Of a stretch of 64,000 nucleotides of DNA, positions 26,732 through 35,750 are shown one piece after another. This stretch comes from JANYHF01 sp031367715 (GTDB taxonomy: Bacteria; Pseudomonadota; Alphaproteobacteria; Rhizobiales; Hyphomicrobiaceae): positions 5,602 through 69,601 of the forward strand of contig JANLQJ010000066.1 in assembly GCA_031367715.1 (NCBI GenBank), in the 5' to 3' direction. Position 1 is the stretch's first letter. Each line of letters opens with the position of its first letter. The notes under the pieces are model-generated. The model saw nothing but the letters and a program-made list of their open reading frames with translations. It made no database searches and was not told the origin of the DNA. A program made the translations under genes and the position numbers.

Positions 26732-26747
26732 GCGTAAGCGTTTACGC
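26732..26747. promoter_or_regulatory. LacI/GalR-family operator upstream of the sugar ABC transporter
   Basis: GCGTAAGCGTTTACGC is a near-perfect 16-bp palindrome whose core GTAAGCGTTTAC fits the GTAAnCGnTTAC consensus of LacI-family regulators. It ends 37 bp before the start of the substrate-binding protein gene, where a repressor would block transcription or initiation. No lacI-type regulator gene is in this window, so the regulator must act from elsewhere. Confidence 0.7.
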
Positions 26748-26784
26748 CAAGCTTCATCAAGACCGATCCCCGGAGAAACGCCTC

Positions 26785-27795
26785 ATGTTCCGCTCACTGT
26801 TATTGACCACGGTTGCCGCCGCGTCATTGTTCGCTGCGGGCCCGTCGCTTGCCGATACTAAGGGCATGAAGATTGCCCTGTCCAACAACTACGCCGGCAA
26901 TTCCTGGCGCCAGTCCATGCTCAAGAGCTGGGACAAGGTTACCAAGAAGGCGGTTGCTGACGGCATTGTCACCGCCGCCGATCCCTTCACCACCGCCGAA
27001 AACCAGGTGACCGAGCAGGCCGCGCAGATTCAGAACCTGATCCTGCAGGGCTACAACGCCATTGTCATCAACGCCGCTTCGCCCGACGCCCTCAATGGCG
27101 TCATCAAGCAGGCTTGCGATGCCAAGATCATCGTCGTCTCGTTCGACGGCATCGTCAAAGAGCCGTGCGCCTGGCGCATCGCCGTCAACTTCAAGAAGAT
27201 GGGCGAAACCCAGCTCGACTATCTCGCCAAGCGCATGCCCGAGGGCGGCAATCTGCTTGAGATTCGTGGCCTCGCAGGCGTGTTCGTCGATGACGAGATC
27301 AGCGCCGGCATCCACGCGGGCGTGGCCAAGTATCCGCAGTTCAAGATTGTCGGCTCGGTGCACGGCAATTGGGCCCAGGAAGTGGCCCAGAAGGAAGTTG
27401 CCGGCATCCTGCCGTCGCTCCCTGACGTCAAGGCCGTAGTCACCCAGGGCGGTGATGGCTATGGCGCGGCGCAGGCGTTCGCAGCAGCAAAACGCCCGAC
27501 CCCGCTGATCATCATGGGCAACCGGCAGGACGAGCTGCAGTGGTGGAAAGAGCAAAAGGACGCCAACAAGTATGAGACTATGTCGGTCTCGATCGCTCCG
27601 GGCGTCTCGACCCTCGCGTTCTGGGTGGCGCAGATGATCCTCGACGGCAAGGACGTGCCCAAGGATTTGACCGTGCCGTTCCTGCAGATCGACCAGCCGG
27701 GCCTGGAAGACAGCCTGAAAACCACCGAAAAAGGTGGCGTGGCCAATGTCGAATACAGCGCCGAAGACGCCGCCAAGGTCGTGGCCGGGAAGTAA
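26785..27795 (+). CDS. Sugar ABC transporter substrate-binding protein (ribose type)
   Basis: 336 residues, ATG 26785 after GGAGA. Signal peptide residues 1-23 (MFRSLLLTTVAAASLFAAGP then SLA-D cleavage). The mature protein is a type I periplasmic binding protein (Peripla_BP_4): IALSNNYAGNSWRQ, a repeated AAQIQNLILQGYNAIVINAASPDAL hinge region and VTQGGDGYGAAQAFA. It delivers a sugar or sugar-like ligand to the downstream ATPase and permeases; the ligand cannot be inferred. The reading frame is open far upstream (to 25135) antisense to gabD, but that extension is not coding. Confidence 0.9.
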   Translation: MFRSLLLTTVAAASLFAAGPSLADTKGMKIALSNNYAGNSWRQSMLKSWDKVTKKAVADGIVTAADPFTTAENQVTEQAAQIQNLILQGYNAIVINAASPDALNGVIKQACDAKIIVVSFDGIVKEPCAWRIAVNFKKMGETQLDYLAKRMPEGGNLLEIRGLAGVFVDDEISAGIHAGVAKYPQFKIVGSVHGNWAQEVAQKEVAGILPSLPDVKAVVTQGGDGYGAAQAFAAAKRPTPLIIMGNRQDELQWWKEQKDANKYETMSVSIAPGVSTLAFWVAQMILDGKDVPKDLTVPFLQIDQPGLEDSLKTTEKGGVANVEYSAEDAAKVVAGK

Positions 27796-27827
27796 GTGCA
27801 GCGTCGGTCGCTTACCCCCCACCCTAG

Positions 27828-27923
27828 TCCTCCCCCTCAAAGGGGGAGGACATCTGTTCGTCGTTCGTCGCACCTTCTCGTCACAAACACCGACCGGACT
27901 CCCTCCCCCTTGAGGGGGGAGGG
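27828..27923. repeat. Pair of C/G-run palindromic repeats between binding-protein and ATPase genes
   Basis: TCCTCCCCCTCAAAGGGGGA continuing GGA (27828-27850) and a second palindrome of CCCTCCCCC and GGGGGAGGG around TTGAGG (27901-27923) lie in the 154-bp spacer. Each forms a strong hairpin. In binding-protein ABC operons such hairpins often keep the binding-protein mRNA abundant relative to the membrane subunits; that role is an inference here. Similar palindromes are frequent in this bacterial order. Confidence 0.6.
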
Positions 27924-27949
27924 TGCGCCGCAGGTTGGTAATCATTCGC

Positions 27950-29524
27950 ATGCCACCTTCCGCGGCTCCCGCCATCGCATTGACAGCTGTCGCCAAGTCC
28001 TTCGGCGCGGTACGTGCGCTTGAGCTGGTGGACCTCACCGTCGCTGCCGGCGAATGCCTCGGTCTGGTCGGCCACAACGGTGCGGGCAAATCCACCCTTA
28101 TGCATGTGCTGGCGGGCACGCTCAGTCCCGACGCCGGCACGCTCAGCATCGCGGGCGAAACATTCACCAGCGCCAACTCGCCCGCGTTGGCCTACCGCCA
28201 CGGCATCCGCTGTGTGTTCCAGGAGCTGTCGCTGTGCCCCAACCTCAGCGTCGCCGAGAACACGCGCATTTATCATGGCGCATTGAAAGGATTTGGCTGG
28301 AAGGCCAGGGCCCGCACGCTGATCGCCGCCAAGCTTGATGAGATTTTCCCCGGCCACGACGTCGACGCCGACGACGAGGTTGCCGACCTGTCCATCGGCA
28401 AGCGGCAGATGGCCGAGATCGCTCGCGCTTTCACCGTCACCGATACGCCATTGCGGCTGGTCATTCTCGATGAGCCGACCTCCTCGCTCGATGCCACCAC
28501 GGCGCGGCAACTGCTGACATTTCTGCGCGCGGAAGTGCGCAAGGGCACAAGTGCCATCCTGATTTCGCATCTACTCAAGGAAATCCTCGAAACATCCGAC
28601 CGCATCGTCGTCATGAAGGACGGCACCGTGGTGGATACGCGACCTGCCGATGGTTTCAACCGCGATACGCTGGTGGCGGCAATGGGCACGGGTCGAGAGG
28701 TTGGGGACCGTAGCCTGGGTCAAGCGTCTCAGCGCGACCCATCCTTGAGGAATTCGCCCGAAGATGTTGGGTCGCGCCAAAGGCTTGAGCCAACCTACGC
28801 CCCTCCCACCTCCAGCACCCCACGCAGTGCCAAAGCGAGAGAAGAAAACACCGTCCTGCGTGCCCGCCCACGCACCGGCGGCACGCGCGAGTTGACTGTC
28901 AACCGCGGCGAGATCGTCGGACTTGCGGGCCTGGCCGGTCATGGCCAGACGCGCATGCTGTTGCAGCTGTTCGAGGGCGCCCGCTCGCGCGTTGCCGGCA
29001 CCGAGGTCGCCGAGCCGGTCGCCTTCATCGCCGGGGACCGGCAATCGGACGGCGTTTTTCCGCTCTGGTCGATCGGCCGCAATATCTCCGTTGGCTCCTA
29101 TGCAACACTGCTCAAAGGCGGCCTGATCGATCGTGCTGCCGAGACCGCGCTCGCCAATGCCTGGCGCGAGCGCATTGGCATTCGTACACCCGATATCGGC
29201 AATCCGATCCTGTCGCTGTCGGGCGGCAACCAGCAAAAGGCGCTGTTTGCCCGCGCACTCGCCTCCCCTGCCGGTATCGTGCTGATGGACGATCCGATGC
29301 GCGGTGTCGATGTCGGCACCAAGCTGGAGGTCTACAAACTGATCCGCGCTGAAGCCGACGCCGGCCGCACCTTCGTGTGGTACACGACCGAAATCGACGA
29401 ACTGGCCTATTGCGACCACGTCTATGTGTTCCGCAACGGCGCCATCATGGCCGATCTGGCCGCGAGCCAGGCGACCGAGGAGAACGTGCTGAAGGCGTCG
29501 TTTGTCGAGGAGGCGGGGGCGTGA
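27950..29524 (+). CDS. Sugar ABC transporter ATP-binding protein (two ABC domains), with repeat-encoded insert
   Basis: 524 residues. First ABC domain: Walker A GHNGAGKST (about 41-49), signature LSIGKRQ, Walker B LVILDEPTSSLD. Second domain has the degenerate P-loop AGHGQTRM typical of ribose-type ATPases and a good signature LSGGNQQKALFARAL. The linker between domains carries an extra segment of about 30 residues (SLGQASQRDPSLRNSPEDVG and on) encoded by an 89-bp palindromic repeat at 28710-28798, which keeps the frame open. Start ATG 27950 has a weak ribosome site. It overlaps a possible GTG start of the permease (GTGA). Confidence 0.9.
   Translation: MPPSAAPAIALTAVAKSFGAVRALELVDLTVAAGECLGLVGHNGAGKSTLMHVLAGTLSPDAGTLSIAGETFTSANSPALAYRHGIRCVFQELSLCPNLSVAENTRIYHGALKGFGWKARARTLIAAKLDEIFPGHDVDADDEVADLSIGKRQMAEIARAFTVTDTPLRLVILDEPTSSLDATTARQLLTFLRAEVRKGTSAILISHLLKEILETSDRIVVMKDGTVVDTRPADGFNRDTLVAAMGTGREVGDRSLGQASQRDPSLRNSPEDVGSRQRLEPTYAPPTSSTPRSAKAREENTVLRARPRTGGTRELTVNRGEIVGLAGLAGHGQTRMLLQLFEGARSRVAGTEVAEPVAFIAGDRQSDGVFPLWSIGRNISVGSYATLLKGGLIDRAAETALANAWRERIGIRTPDIGNPILSLSGGNQQKALFARALASPAGIVLMDDPMRGVDVGTKLEVYKLIRAEADAGRTFVWYTTEIDELAYCDHVYVFRNGAIMADLAASQATEENVLKASFVEEAGA
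28710..28798. repeat. 89-bp palindromic element inside the ABC ATPase reading frame
   Basis: The arms GTAGCCTGGGTCAAGC...GCGCGACCCA (28710-28742) and TGGGTCGCGC...GCTTGAGCCAACCTAC (about 28768-28798) are inverted copies with few mismatches, giving a long imperfect hairpin. It lies between the codons for the two ABC domains and contributes about 30 residues without a stop. GTAGG-TTGGG-type palindromes are normally intergenic in Hyphomicrobiales, so an in-gene copy is unusual. Confidence 0.75.
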
Positions 29525-29595
29525 ACAAAGGGCCTGACACCTCGTTTTCCTCCCACCGAACCATCGTCTCCCTTTTTCCCGATGGGAGAAAAAAG

Positions 29596-30552
29596 ATGAC
29601 CACGTCCGTTCTCCGCCGGCTGACCAACCCGAAATTCCTGCGCTCGATCCTGCCGGCGTTGTCGCTGGCCGTTGTGCTGGCCGCCATCTATCTGGTCGCG
29701 CCGCGCGCCATCAGCTATGTCGGCCTCAATCTGATGCTGCAATATGCGGTGCCGATCGCGCTCGCCACGCTGGCCCAGATGTGCGTCATCACCGTCAATG
29801 ACCTCGACCTCTCGATCGGTGCCTTCGTCGGCCTGGTCGCGTGCATCGCCGCCACCTGGCTGCATGACACACCGCTGCTGGGCATCGCGGCACTCGTGCT
29901 CTGCATCGGTGTCTATGCCGCCATGGGCGCGGTGGTGCAACTGCGCGGCCTGCCCTCGATCGTCGTCACGCTCGGCATGTCGTTTGTCTGGATGGGCTGC
30001 GCGGTTCTGTTGCTCTCGACCCCGGGCGGCAAGGCGCCGGACTGGGCGCGCGCCATCATGGGCCTGTCGACACCGTGGATCCCGTTCCCGATCATTGCCG
30101 CCGCCGTCATTGCCTTGATCGCTCATCTCGGCCTGATGCGGACATCCTATGGCGTCATGCTGCGCGGCACCGGCGGCAACCCAAGGGCGGTCGCGCGGGC
30201 CGGCTGGTCGCTGCTCGGCGCCAAGGTCGTCATGTTCACGCTGGCAGGCGTGTTCGGCACGCTCTCGGGCTTATCGCTGATCGGCCTAACCGGCGCCGGC
30301 GACGCACACATTGCTGATCGCTATACCCTCTATTCCATTGCCGGGGTGATCTTGGGTGGCGGCGAGTTTGTCGGCGGCCGTGTTTCGCCAGCTGGCGCTG
30401 TGATCGGCGCCCTGACGTTAGCGCTGGCGGGCACGCAATTGCTCAACTTCATGCGTATTTCACCCGACTGGCAGATCGGCGCGCAGGGCGCCATCCTGAT
30501 CGTGGTGCTGGCGCTGCGCGCGCTAATCGGCGCCATGGAGCGGCGGCCATGA
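29596..30552 (+). CDS. Sugar ABC transporter permease
   Basis: 318 residues from ATG 29596, which has a good GGGAGA site. About eight to ten membrane spans; BPD_transp_2 features are VNDLDLSIGAFVGLVA (the conserved E/D-LDLS-G block after span 2) and the C-terminal ILGGGEFVGGRVSPAGAVIG loop that contacts the ATPase. A GTG at 29521, overlapping the ATPase stop, is in frame and would add 25 non-hydrophobic residues; I judge it less likely. First of two non-identical permeases, expected to form a heterodimer. Confidence 0.9.
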   Translation: MTTSVLRRLTNPKFLRSILPALSLAVVLAAIYLVAPRAISYVGLNLMLQYAVPIALATLAQMCVITVNDLDLSIGAFVGLVACIAATWLHDTPLLGIAALVLCIGVYAAMGAVVQLRGLPSIVVTLGMSFVWMGCAVLLLSTPGGKAPDWARAIMGLSTPWIPFPIIAAAVIALIAHLGLMRTSYGVMLRGTGGNPRAVARAGWSLLGAKVVMFTLAGVFGTLSGLSLIGLTGAGDAHIADRYTLYSIAGVILGGGEFVGGRVSPAGAVIGALTLALAGTQLLNFMRISPDWQIGAQGAILIVVLALRALIGAMERRP

Positions 30553-31505
30553 GGCGCTGGAGCACCTGGGCCCGCAACGAGCCTTGGATCTGGTCGTGGC
30601 TGGCTACATTCGGCGTCTGGCTCGCCACGGCGGCCTTCACCCAGGGCCACGGCAGTGGCGAGGTGCTCACCGCTGCACTGGCCTTTGCCACCTTCACGGT
30701 CATTGTCGGGCTCGGCCAGATGATGGTGGTGACGCTCGGCCCCGGCAATGTCGATCTGTCGATCCCCGGCACCATTGCGTTGGCCGGCTGCGCCGCCATG
30801 AAGATCACCGACAGCGAGAACGGATTGCTGCTGATCGGTATCCTGGCCGCCCTCGGCGTCGGGCTGGCGGTCGGCATTTTCAACTTCGGCTTGATCCGCG
30901 TGCTGCGCATCCCGCCGATCATCGCCACGCTCTCCACCAGCTTCGTGGTGCAATCGGGCGCCATCGCCTATGGCCGCGGCATCCGCATCAAGCCGGCGCC
31001 GCTGCTGGCCGATTTCGCCACCGCGCGCATCGCCGGCGTGCCGGTCCTGGCCGTCGCCGTGGCCGCACTCAGCGTGCTGGTCGGCATCGTGCTCGCGCGT
31101 ACCCGCTATGGCCGCTCGGTGCTTGCGATCGGGCAAAACATGCAGGCGGCGCGCCTTGCCGGCCTCAATGTCGACCGGGTGCGGTTTGCCACGTATGTGC
31201 TGAGCGCTTTGCTGGCGGCCGTGTGCGGCGTGGTGTTGTCCGGATTCTCCGGCGGGGCGGCGCTCGACATGGGCACCGAATATCTGCTCGCCTCGATCGC
31301 CGTGGTGGTCATCGGCGGCACCTCGGTGGCTGGCGGCAAGGCGAACGTGCCGGGTATCTGGGGGGCGGCGCTGTTCCTCTATCTGTTGGTCACCATGCTC
31401 AATACCTTCGGCGCCAGCGCCGGAGTGCGGTTGATCATGACTGGGGTCATCATTATCGGTGTCATCCTGGCGGCAGGCGGCACGGACGGTCCGCGTCCAA
31501 AATGA
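30549..31505 (+). CDS. Sugar ABC transporter permease (second subunit)
   Basis: 318 residues, starting at ATG 30549 and overlapping the first permease by 4 bp. BPD_transp_2 family: GPGNVDLSIPGTIALAG, ILARTRYGRSVLAIGQN-like coupling region (LARTRYGRSVLAIGQNMQAA) and VVVIGGTSVAGGKANVPGIW. About nine hydrophobic spans. Completes a binding protein-ATPase-permease-permease operon. The second permease's DLS-block differs from the first (no acidic LD pair), as is normal for paired subunits. Confidence 0.9.
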   Translation: MRRWSTWARNEPWIWSWLATFGVWLATAAFTQGHGSGEVLTAALAFATFTVIVGLGQMMVVTLGPGNVDLSIPGTIALAGCAAMKITDSENGLLLIGILAALGVGLAVGIFNFGLIRVLRIPPIIATLSTSFVVQSGAIAYGRGIRIKPAPLLADFATARIAGVPVLAVAVAALSVLVGIVLARTRYGRSVLAIGQNMQAARLAGLNVDRVRFATYVLSALLAAVCGVVLSGFSGGAALDMGTEYLLASIAVVVIGGTSVAGGKANVPGIWGAALFLYLLVTMLNTFGASAGVRLIMTGVIIIGVILAAGGTDGPRPK

Positions 31506-31658
31506 CAGTTGCGCAAGCTTGACAGCTCTGAGAGCATAAGAATTACACGGCCAAGCTGGCGAGACTTCGCTGTTACCGCGTTTTTGTTGACTGCCGCTCT
31601 CCCACGCGGACCATTTACAACCGTTTATCGGCACCATGTCATCACCCCTGGGCACCCC

Positions 31659-32351
31659 ATGTCAGCCTTGACCGCCGTCTTCGACCTCGACGGAACCCTC
31701 GTCGACAGCGCTGCCGACCTTGGTAACGCCACCAATCGCACGCTCGCCACGCTGGATCTCTCCCCGATCGACCTGGCCAAGCTGCGCACCATGGTGAGCT
31801 ACGGCGCCCGCGCTATGATCGAGATGGGTCTGGCCGAGCGCGGTGCCAGTAAAACAGAAGCTGAGGTCGATGCTCTGCTGGCGCTTTTTCTGGCCGATTA
31901 CAGCAAGAACATCGCCGTCGAGAGCCGACCGTTTCCAGGCACGCTCGATGTGCTGGCGCGGCTGCGCGATGCCGGCCACCGGTTGGCCGTGTGCACCAAT
32001 AAGCGCGAGGGTTTGGCACGAAAACTGCTGGCCGCGCTGAAGATGGACAAGCTGTTCCACGCCATCACCGGCCGCGATACGCTGCCGGTACACAAGCCCG
32101 ATCCCGGCCATCTGATCGGCACAGTGATCCTCGCCGATGGTGATCTTGGCCGCGCCGTGATGATTGGGGACAGCGAGGTCGACATCATAACTGCCCATGC
32201 TGCCGGGCTGCCCTCAATCGGCGTCAGCTTCGGTTACAGCAGCGATCTGATCGCCAACTTCAAGCCGACGGTGATGATCGGCCATTATGACGAGTTGGAA
32301 GGCGTGCTCGCCAAACTCTACCCGCCAACCGCCAAGCGGCGCGGCGCTTAA
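31659..32351 (+). CDS. HAD-family phosphatase, phosphoglycolate phosphatase-like
   Basis: 230 residues from ATG 31659. HAD motif I VFDLDGTLVDSAADL (nucleophile Asp9 region), motif II VCTNK, motif III Lys in HKPDPGHL and motif IV MIGDSEVDIITAHAAG. Most similar in layout to Gph enzymes, which hydrolyse 2-phosphoglycolate from oxidative DNA repair or photorespiration. A longer frame to 31509 exists but lacks homology. It is 154 bp after the second permease and probably a separate unit. Confidence 0.85.
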   Translation: MSALTAVFDLDGTLVDSAADLGNATNRTLATLDLSPIDLAKLRTMVSYGARAMIEMGLAERGASKTEAEVDALLALFLADYSKNIAVESRPFPGTLDVLARLRDAGHRLAVCTNKREGLARKLLAALKMDKLFHAITGRDTLPVHKPDPGHLIGTVILADGDLGRAVMIGDSEVDIITAHAAGLPSIGVSFGYSSDLIANFKPTVMIGHYDELEGVLAKLYPPTAKRRGA

Positions 32352-32416
32352 CAAACCAATATGGCACAGCCATTTTCGGGTGTCGGCTGTTCCGGCCGCG
32401 TGCTAATTCGCGCGTC

Positions 32417-33367
32417 ATGACCCAACCAATCGCGCCGTCCAGCAGTCTGCGCATGGGCGCCACCGAATGGGCCCTGCTGGTGCTGCTCTCGGTCCTGTGG
32501 GGCGGGACATTTTTCTTTGGCAAGATTGCTGTCCGGGAGCTGCCGCCGTTCACAATCGTGCTGGCGCGCGTCTCGATCGCGGCGGCCATTCTTGCGGCTG
32601 TTGCCCGTCTGTCGGGATTGGAATTTCCGCGCGGCATGAAGGCCTGGGCGCCGTTCCTGGTCATGGGACTGGTCAACAACGTCATCCCGTTCAGCCTGAT
32701 CTTCTGGGGCCAGAAGGAAATCGGTGCCGGGCTGGCCTCGGTACTGAATGCAGCGACGCCATTATCGGGCGCTATCATTGCCCATCTGCTTACGGACGAT
32801 GAAAAACTGCGCAGCAATCGACTGATCGGCGTTCTGATCGGCATGGCTGGCGTCTTGGTGCTGGTGGGTCCGTCCGGACTGCAGATGAACTGGGGGCCGC
32901 TGCTTGGTGCCGCCGCTGTGCTGGCTGCCACCTTCAGCTATGGCTTTGCCGGCGTCTGGGGCAAGCGGTTTCGCGGCGTGCCCGCACTCACCTCCGCTTG
33001 CTGCCAGCTGACCTGTTCCAGCCTGATCATGACACCCCTGGTGCTGATCATCGATCAGCCCTGGCAGCGTGGTGTGCCCAGTGCACAAGCGATGCTCAGT
33101 GTCCTGGCCATCGCGGTACTGGCGACGGCGCTGGCCTACGTGATCTTCTTTACGATTTTGCGCCGGGCTGGCGCCAGCAATGTCATGCTGGTGACGCTGC
33201 TGGTGCCGTTCACGGCTACCGGGCTGAGCATCGTTTTTCTCGGCGAGTCCGTGCGCCAGACCGACATCGCTGGCGCAGCCCTGGTGGCGCTGGCCTTGTT
33301 CATCATCGACGGCCGTCCGGTTGCCGCTTTGCGCGGTGCCTTGATTGGCAGGCCAGCGGCGAGCTAG
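32417..33367 (+). CDS. EamA family DMT transporter
   Basis: 316 residues with ten predicted spans in two EamA repeats; the first begins ALLVLLSVLWGGTFFFGKIAV and the second around GPLLGAAAVLAATFSYGFAGVW. Drug/metabolite-type exporters of amino acids or other small metabolites; substrate unknown. Its stop overlaps the stop of the convergent ltaE gene by three bases. Confidence 0.87.
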   Translation: MTQPIAPSSSLRMGATEWALLVLLSVLWGGTFFFGKIAVRELPPFTIVLARVSIAAAILAAVARLSGLEFPRGMKAWAPFLVMGLVNNVIPFSLIFWGQKEIGAGLASVLNAATPLSGAIIAHLLTDDEKLRSNRLIGVLIGMAGVLVLVGPSGLQMNWGPLLGAAAVLAATFSYGFAGVWGKRFRGVPALTSACCQLTCSSLIMTPLVLIIDQPWQRGVPSAQAMLSVLAIAVLATALAYVIFFTILRRAGASNVMLVTLLVPFTATGLSIVFLGESVRQTDIAGAALVALALFIIDGRPVAALRGALIGRPAAS

Positions 33368-34434
33368 CCCTTGCGCCCCACAGCCCTGGCTGCCGCCGCC
33401 AGATCACTGGCGAACTTGTCGACCGTGGCGGGCAGGGTGTCCCAGGCGCACATCAACCGGCAGCCACCCTCGCCGATGAAGCTGTAGAAGCGCCAGCCGC
33501 CGTCCCGCAGCGCCTTCTGCAACGGTGGTGTCAACTCGGCAAACACCGCGTTGGCCTCTGGCTCGAACATGATCCGCACGCCCGGCAAGCCCTTGATCTT
33601 GTCGTACAAGCGTTTGGCCATGGCGTTGGCGTGGCGGGCGTTTTTCAGCCAGACATCGTTCTCCAATAGGCCCAGCCAGGGCGCCGAAATGAAGCGCATC
33701 TTCGATGCCAGCTGCCCCGCCTGCTTGGCGCGCCAGGCGAAATCTTCGGCCAGGTCACGATTGAAAAACACCACCGCTTCGCCGACCGCCAGCCCATTCT
33801 TGGTGCCGCCCAGCGACAACACATCGACGCCGGCCCGCCAAGTGATCTCGGAGGGATGCACGCCCAGCGCCGCCACCGCATTGGCAAAGCGCGCGCCATC
33901 CATATGCACTTTCAGGCCGTGACGCTTGGCCATTGCCGCAATGGCGTGCAGTTCGTCGACGCCATATAGTGTTCCGACCTCGGTCGATTGGGTCAGCGTC
34001 ACGGCCTTGGCCTTGGGGAAATGCAGGTCGGTGCGCTTGGTTGCCATGCGCTCCAAGGCGTCCGGCGTGATCTTTCCGTTTGGCCCTTCGACCAGGAGTA
34101 GCTTGGAGCCGTTGGAAAAAAATTCCGGAGCCCCGCATTCGTCCGCCTCGACATGCGCGGTCGCGTGGCAGATCACCGCCTGGTAGGATTGGCAGAGGGC
34201 TGCCAGGGCGAGCGCATTGGCTGCCGTGCCGTTAAAGACGAAAAACACCTCGCAGTCGGTCTGGAACAACTCGCGCAGCTTTTCACATACCAGCTTGGTC
34301 CAGTGATCATCGCCATACGAAGGCTGGTGCCCGCTGGCATCAGCTTCGAGCATGGCCGCCAAGGCCTCGGGACAGATGCCGGCATTGTTGTCGGACGCAA
34401 AATGCTGCCGGGGGCGCTCTATCTTCGGGGCCAT
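33364..34434 (-). CDS. ltaE: Low-specificity L-threonine aldolase
   Basis: 356 residues, PLP fold type I. FASDNNAGICPEAL at the N-terminus, HMDGARFANAV (PLP-binding Asp) and VLSLGGTKNGLAVGEAVV with the Schiff-base Lys match the threonine aldolase/beta-eliminating lyase family. It splits L-threonine or L-allo-threonine into glycine and acetaldehyde. Start ATG 34434 has AGGAGA nearby. Convergent with the EamA gene. Confidence 0.9.
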   Translation of the reverse strand: MAPKIERPRQHFASDNNAGICPEALAAMLEADASGHQPSYGDDHWTKLVCEKLRELFQTDCEVFFVFNGTAANALALAALCQSYQAVICHATAHVEADECGAPEFFSNGSKLLLVEGPNGKITPDALERMATKRTDLHFPKAKAVTLTQSTEVGTLYGVDELHAIAAMAKRHGLKVHMDGARFANAVAALGVHPSEITWRAGVDVLSLGGTKNGLAVGEAVVFFNRDLAEDFAWRAKQAGQLASKMRFISAPWLGLLENDVWLKNARHANAMAKRLYDKIKGLPGVRIMFEPEANAVFAELTPPLQKALRDGGWRFYSFIGEGGCRLMCAWDTLPATVDKFASDLAAAARAVGRKG

Positions 34435-34609
34435 GATCTCTCCTGAAATGCCTGCTCCTTAGGCTTTTAGTCCGGCGCGGTGGCCCCTGTCACGCAGATG
34501 TGCCGGTTTCCTGAACCATCGTTGCCAGCTCCATACAGTCCGGGTTCATGTTGCCATGCTATGGTGTGGTCGTTAGGTTTGGCCCATGAGGGGTTTTGGG
34601 GAGACACCG

Positions 34610-34873
34610 ATGTTCAAGCAAGTCCTGGTAGCCGCAGCGCTGCTGCTGCTCGCCGGCTCTGCACGCGCCGAAGACGTGATTACCACGCCCAGTCAATGCT
34701 TTGCCGCAGTCGACGCGTTAGCGCAGACCTGGGAAAACCACAAATATGCCAGCAAGGCCGAAGCCGACAAGATCGGCGCCGGCCTCGCCAGCCTGGAAGA
34801 GCAGTGCAAGAACAGCAAGCTAGACGAGGCGCAGAAGATTTTTGTCGCGCTGAAGGTGCTGATCAACCGTTAG
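34610..34873 (+). CDS. Small periplasmic hypothetical protein
   Basis: 87 residues from ATG 34610 (GGGGAGA site). A clear signal peptide (MFKQVLVAAALLLLAGSARA, cleavage after ARA at 20) leads to a 67-residue helical mature domain with two cysteines (SQCFAAVD and EEQCKNSKL) that could form one disulfide. I do not recognise the family. An in-frame ATG at 34586 would add eight residues before the signal peptide. It is 118 bp upstream of an SDR gene on the same strand. Confidence 0.7.
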   Translation: MFKQVLVAAALLLLAGSARAEDVITTPSQCFAAVDALAQTWENHKYASKAEADKIGAGLASLEEQCKNSKLDEAQKIFVALKVLINR

Positions 34874-34991
34874 CGTTCGAAACTGAAACTGCGGCAGACG
34901 GCAAGACTGTCGTAGGACCGTCGACGATATGCTATTGGGGTGCTTCGAAATTGAAACCTGCAGCGGCTGAGGCTGCAAGCACCTGGATAAC

Positions 34992-35750
34992 ATGTCCGTC
35001 ACCAATCAAAGCGACCGCAAGACGCTCATCTTGACCGGCGCATCGCGCGGCATCGGTCATGCCACGGTTAAGCGGTTTGCCTCCGCCGGCTGGCGGGTGA
35101 TTTCGTGCTCGCGGCACGCCTTTCCCGAGAACTGCCCGTGGGAAATGGGACCCGACGACCATATCCAGGTCGACCTTGCCGATCCAGCCAAGACGCAAGA
35201 AGCGATCGGCCTGATGCGCGAGCGGTTGAAGGCCCAGGGCTCGCGGCTGCATGCGCTGGTCAACAACGCGGCCATCTCGCCCAAGGGGCCGAACGGCAGC
35301 CGGCTGAGCGCCGTCGACACCGATGTCGCCGACTGGCAGTGGGTGTTCCAGGTGAACTTTTTTGCCCCCATCATGCTGGCGCGCGGCTTGATGACCGAGC
35401 TGGGCACCGCCAAGGGTGCCGTCGTCAACGTCACCTCGATCGCCGGCGGCCGCGTGCATCCGTTCGCCGGCGCGGCCTATGCCACCTCGAAGGCGGCCCT
35501 GATGGCGCTGACGCGCGAGATGGCGCACGACTTCGGCAAACACGGCATTCGCGTCAATGCCATTTCGCCCGGTGAGATCAACACCGCCATCTTGTCTCCG
35601 GGTACCGAAAAGATCGTCGAACAGCAGATCCCGATGCATCGGCTTGGCGAGCCAGAGGAAGTGGCCAAGGCCATCTACTTCTTGTGCACCGATGCCTCCA
35701 GCTACGTGAACGGCGCCGAATTGCATATCAATGGCGGCCAGCACGTCTGA
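34992..35750 (+). CDS. SDR family NAD(P)-dependent oxidoreductase
   Basis: 252 residues, classical short-chain dehydrogenase: TGASRGIG cofactor motif (15-22), NNAAIS (about 91-96), catalytic Ser in VTSIAGG and the YATSKAA (YxxxK) pair near residue 160, C-terminal NGAELHINGGQ. Substrate unknown. The stop codon overlaps the start of the FG-GAP gene (TGATG), so the pair is translationally coupled. Confidence 0.88.
   Translation: MSVTNQSDRKTLILTGASRGIGHATVKRFASAGWRVISCSRHAFPENCPWEMGPDDHIQVDLADPAKTQEAIGLMRERLKAQGSRLHALVNNAAISPKGPNGSRLSAVDTDVADWQWVFQVNFFAPIMLARGLMTELGTAKGAVVNVTSIAGGRVHPFAGAAYATSKAALMALTREMAHDFGKHGIRVNAISPGEINTAILSPGTEKIVEQQIPMHRLGEPEEVAKAIYFLCTDASSYVNGAELHINGGQHV

Noticed and set aside
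25135..27795. 886-codon open frame that includes the sugar-binding protein
   Set aside because: The first 550 codons are antisense to gabD and have no homology; the real gene starts at ATG 26785 with a signal peptide and ribosome site.
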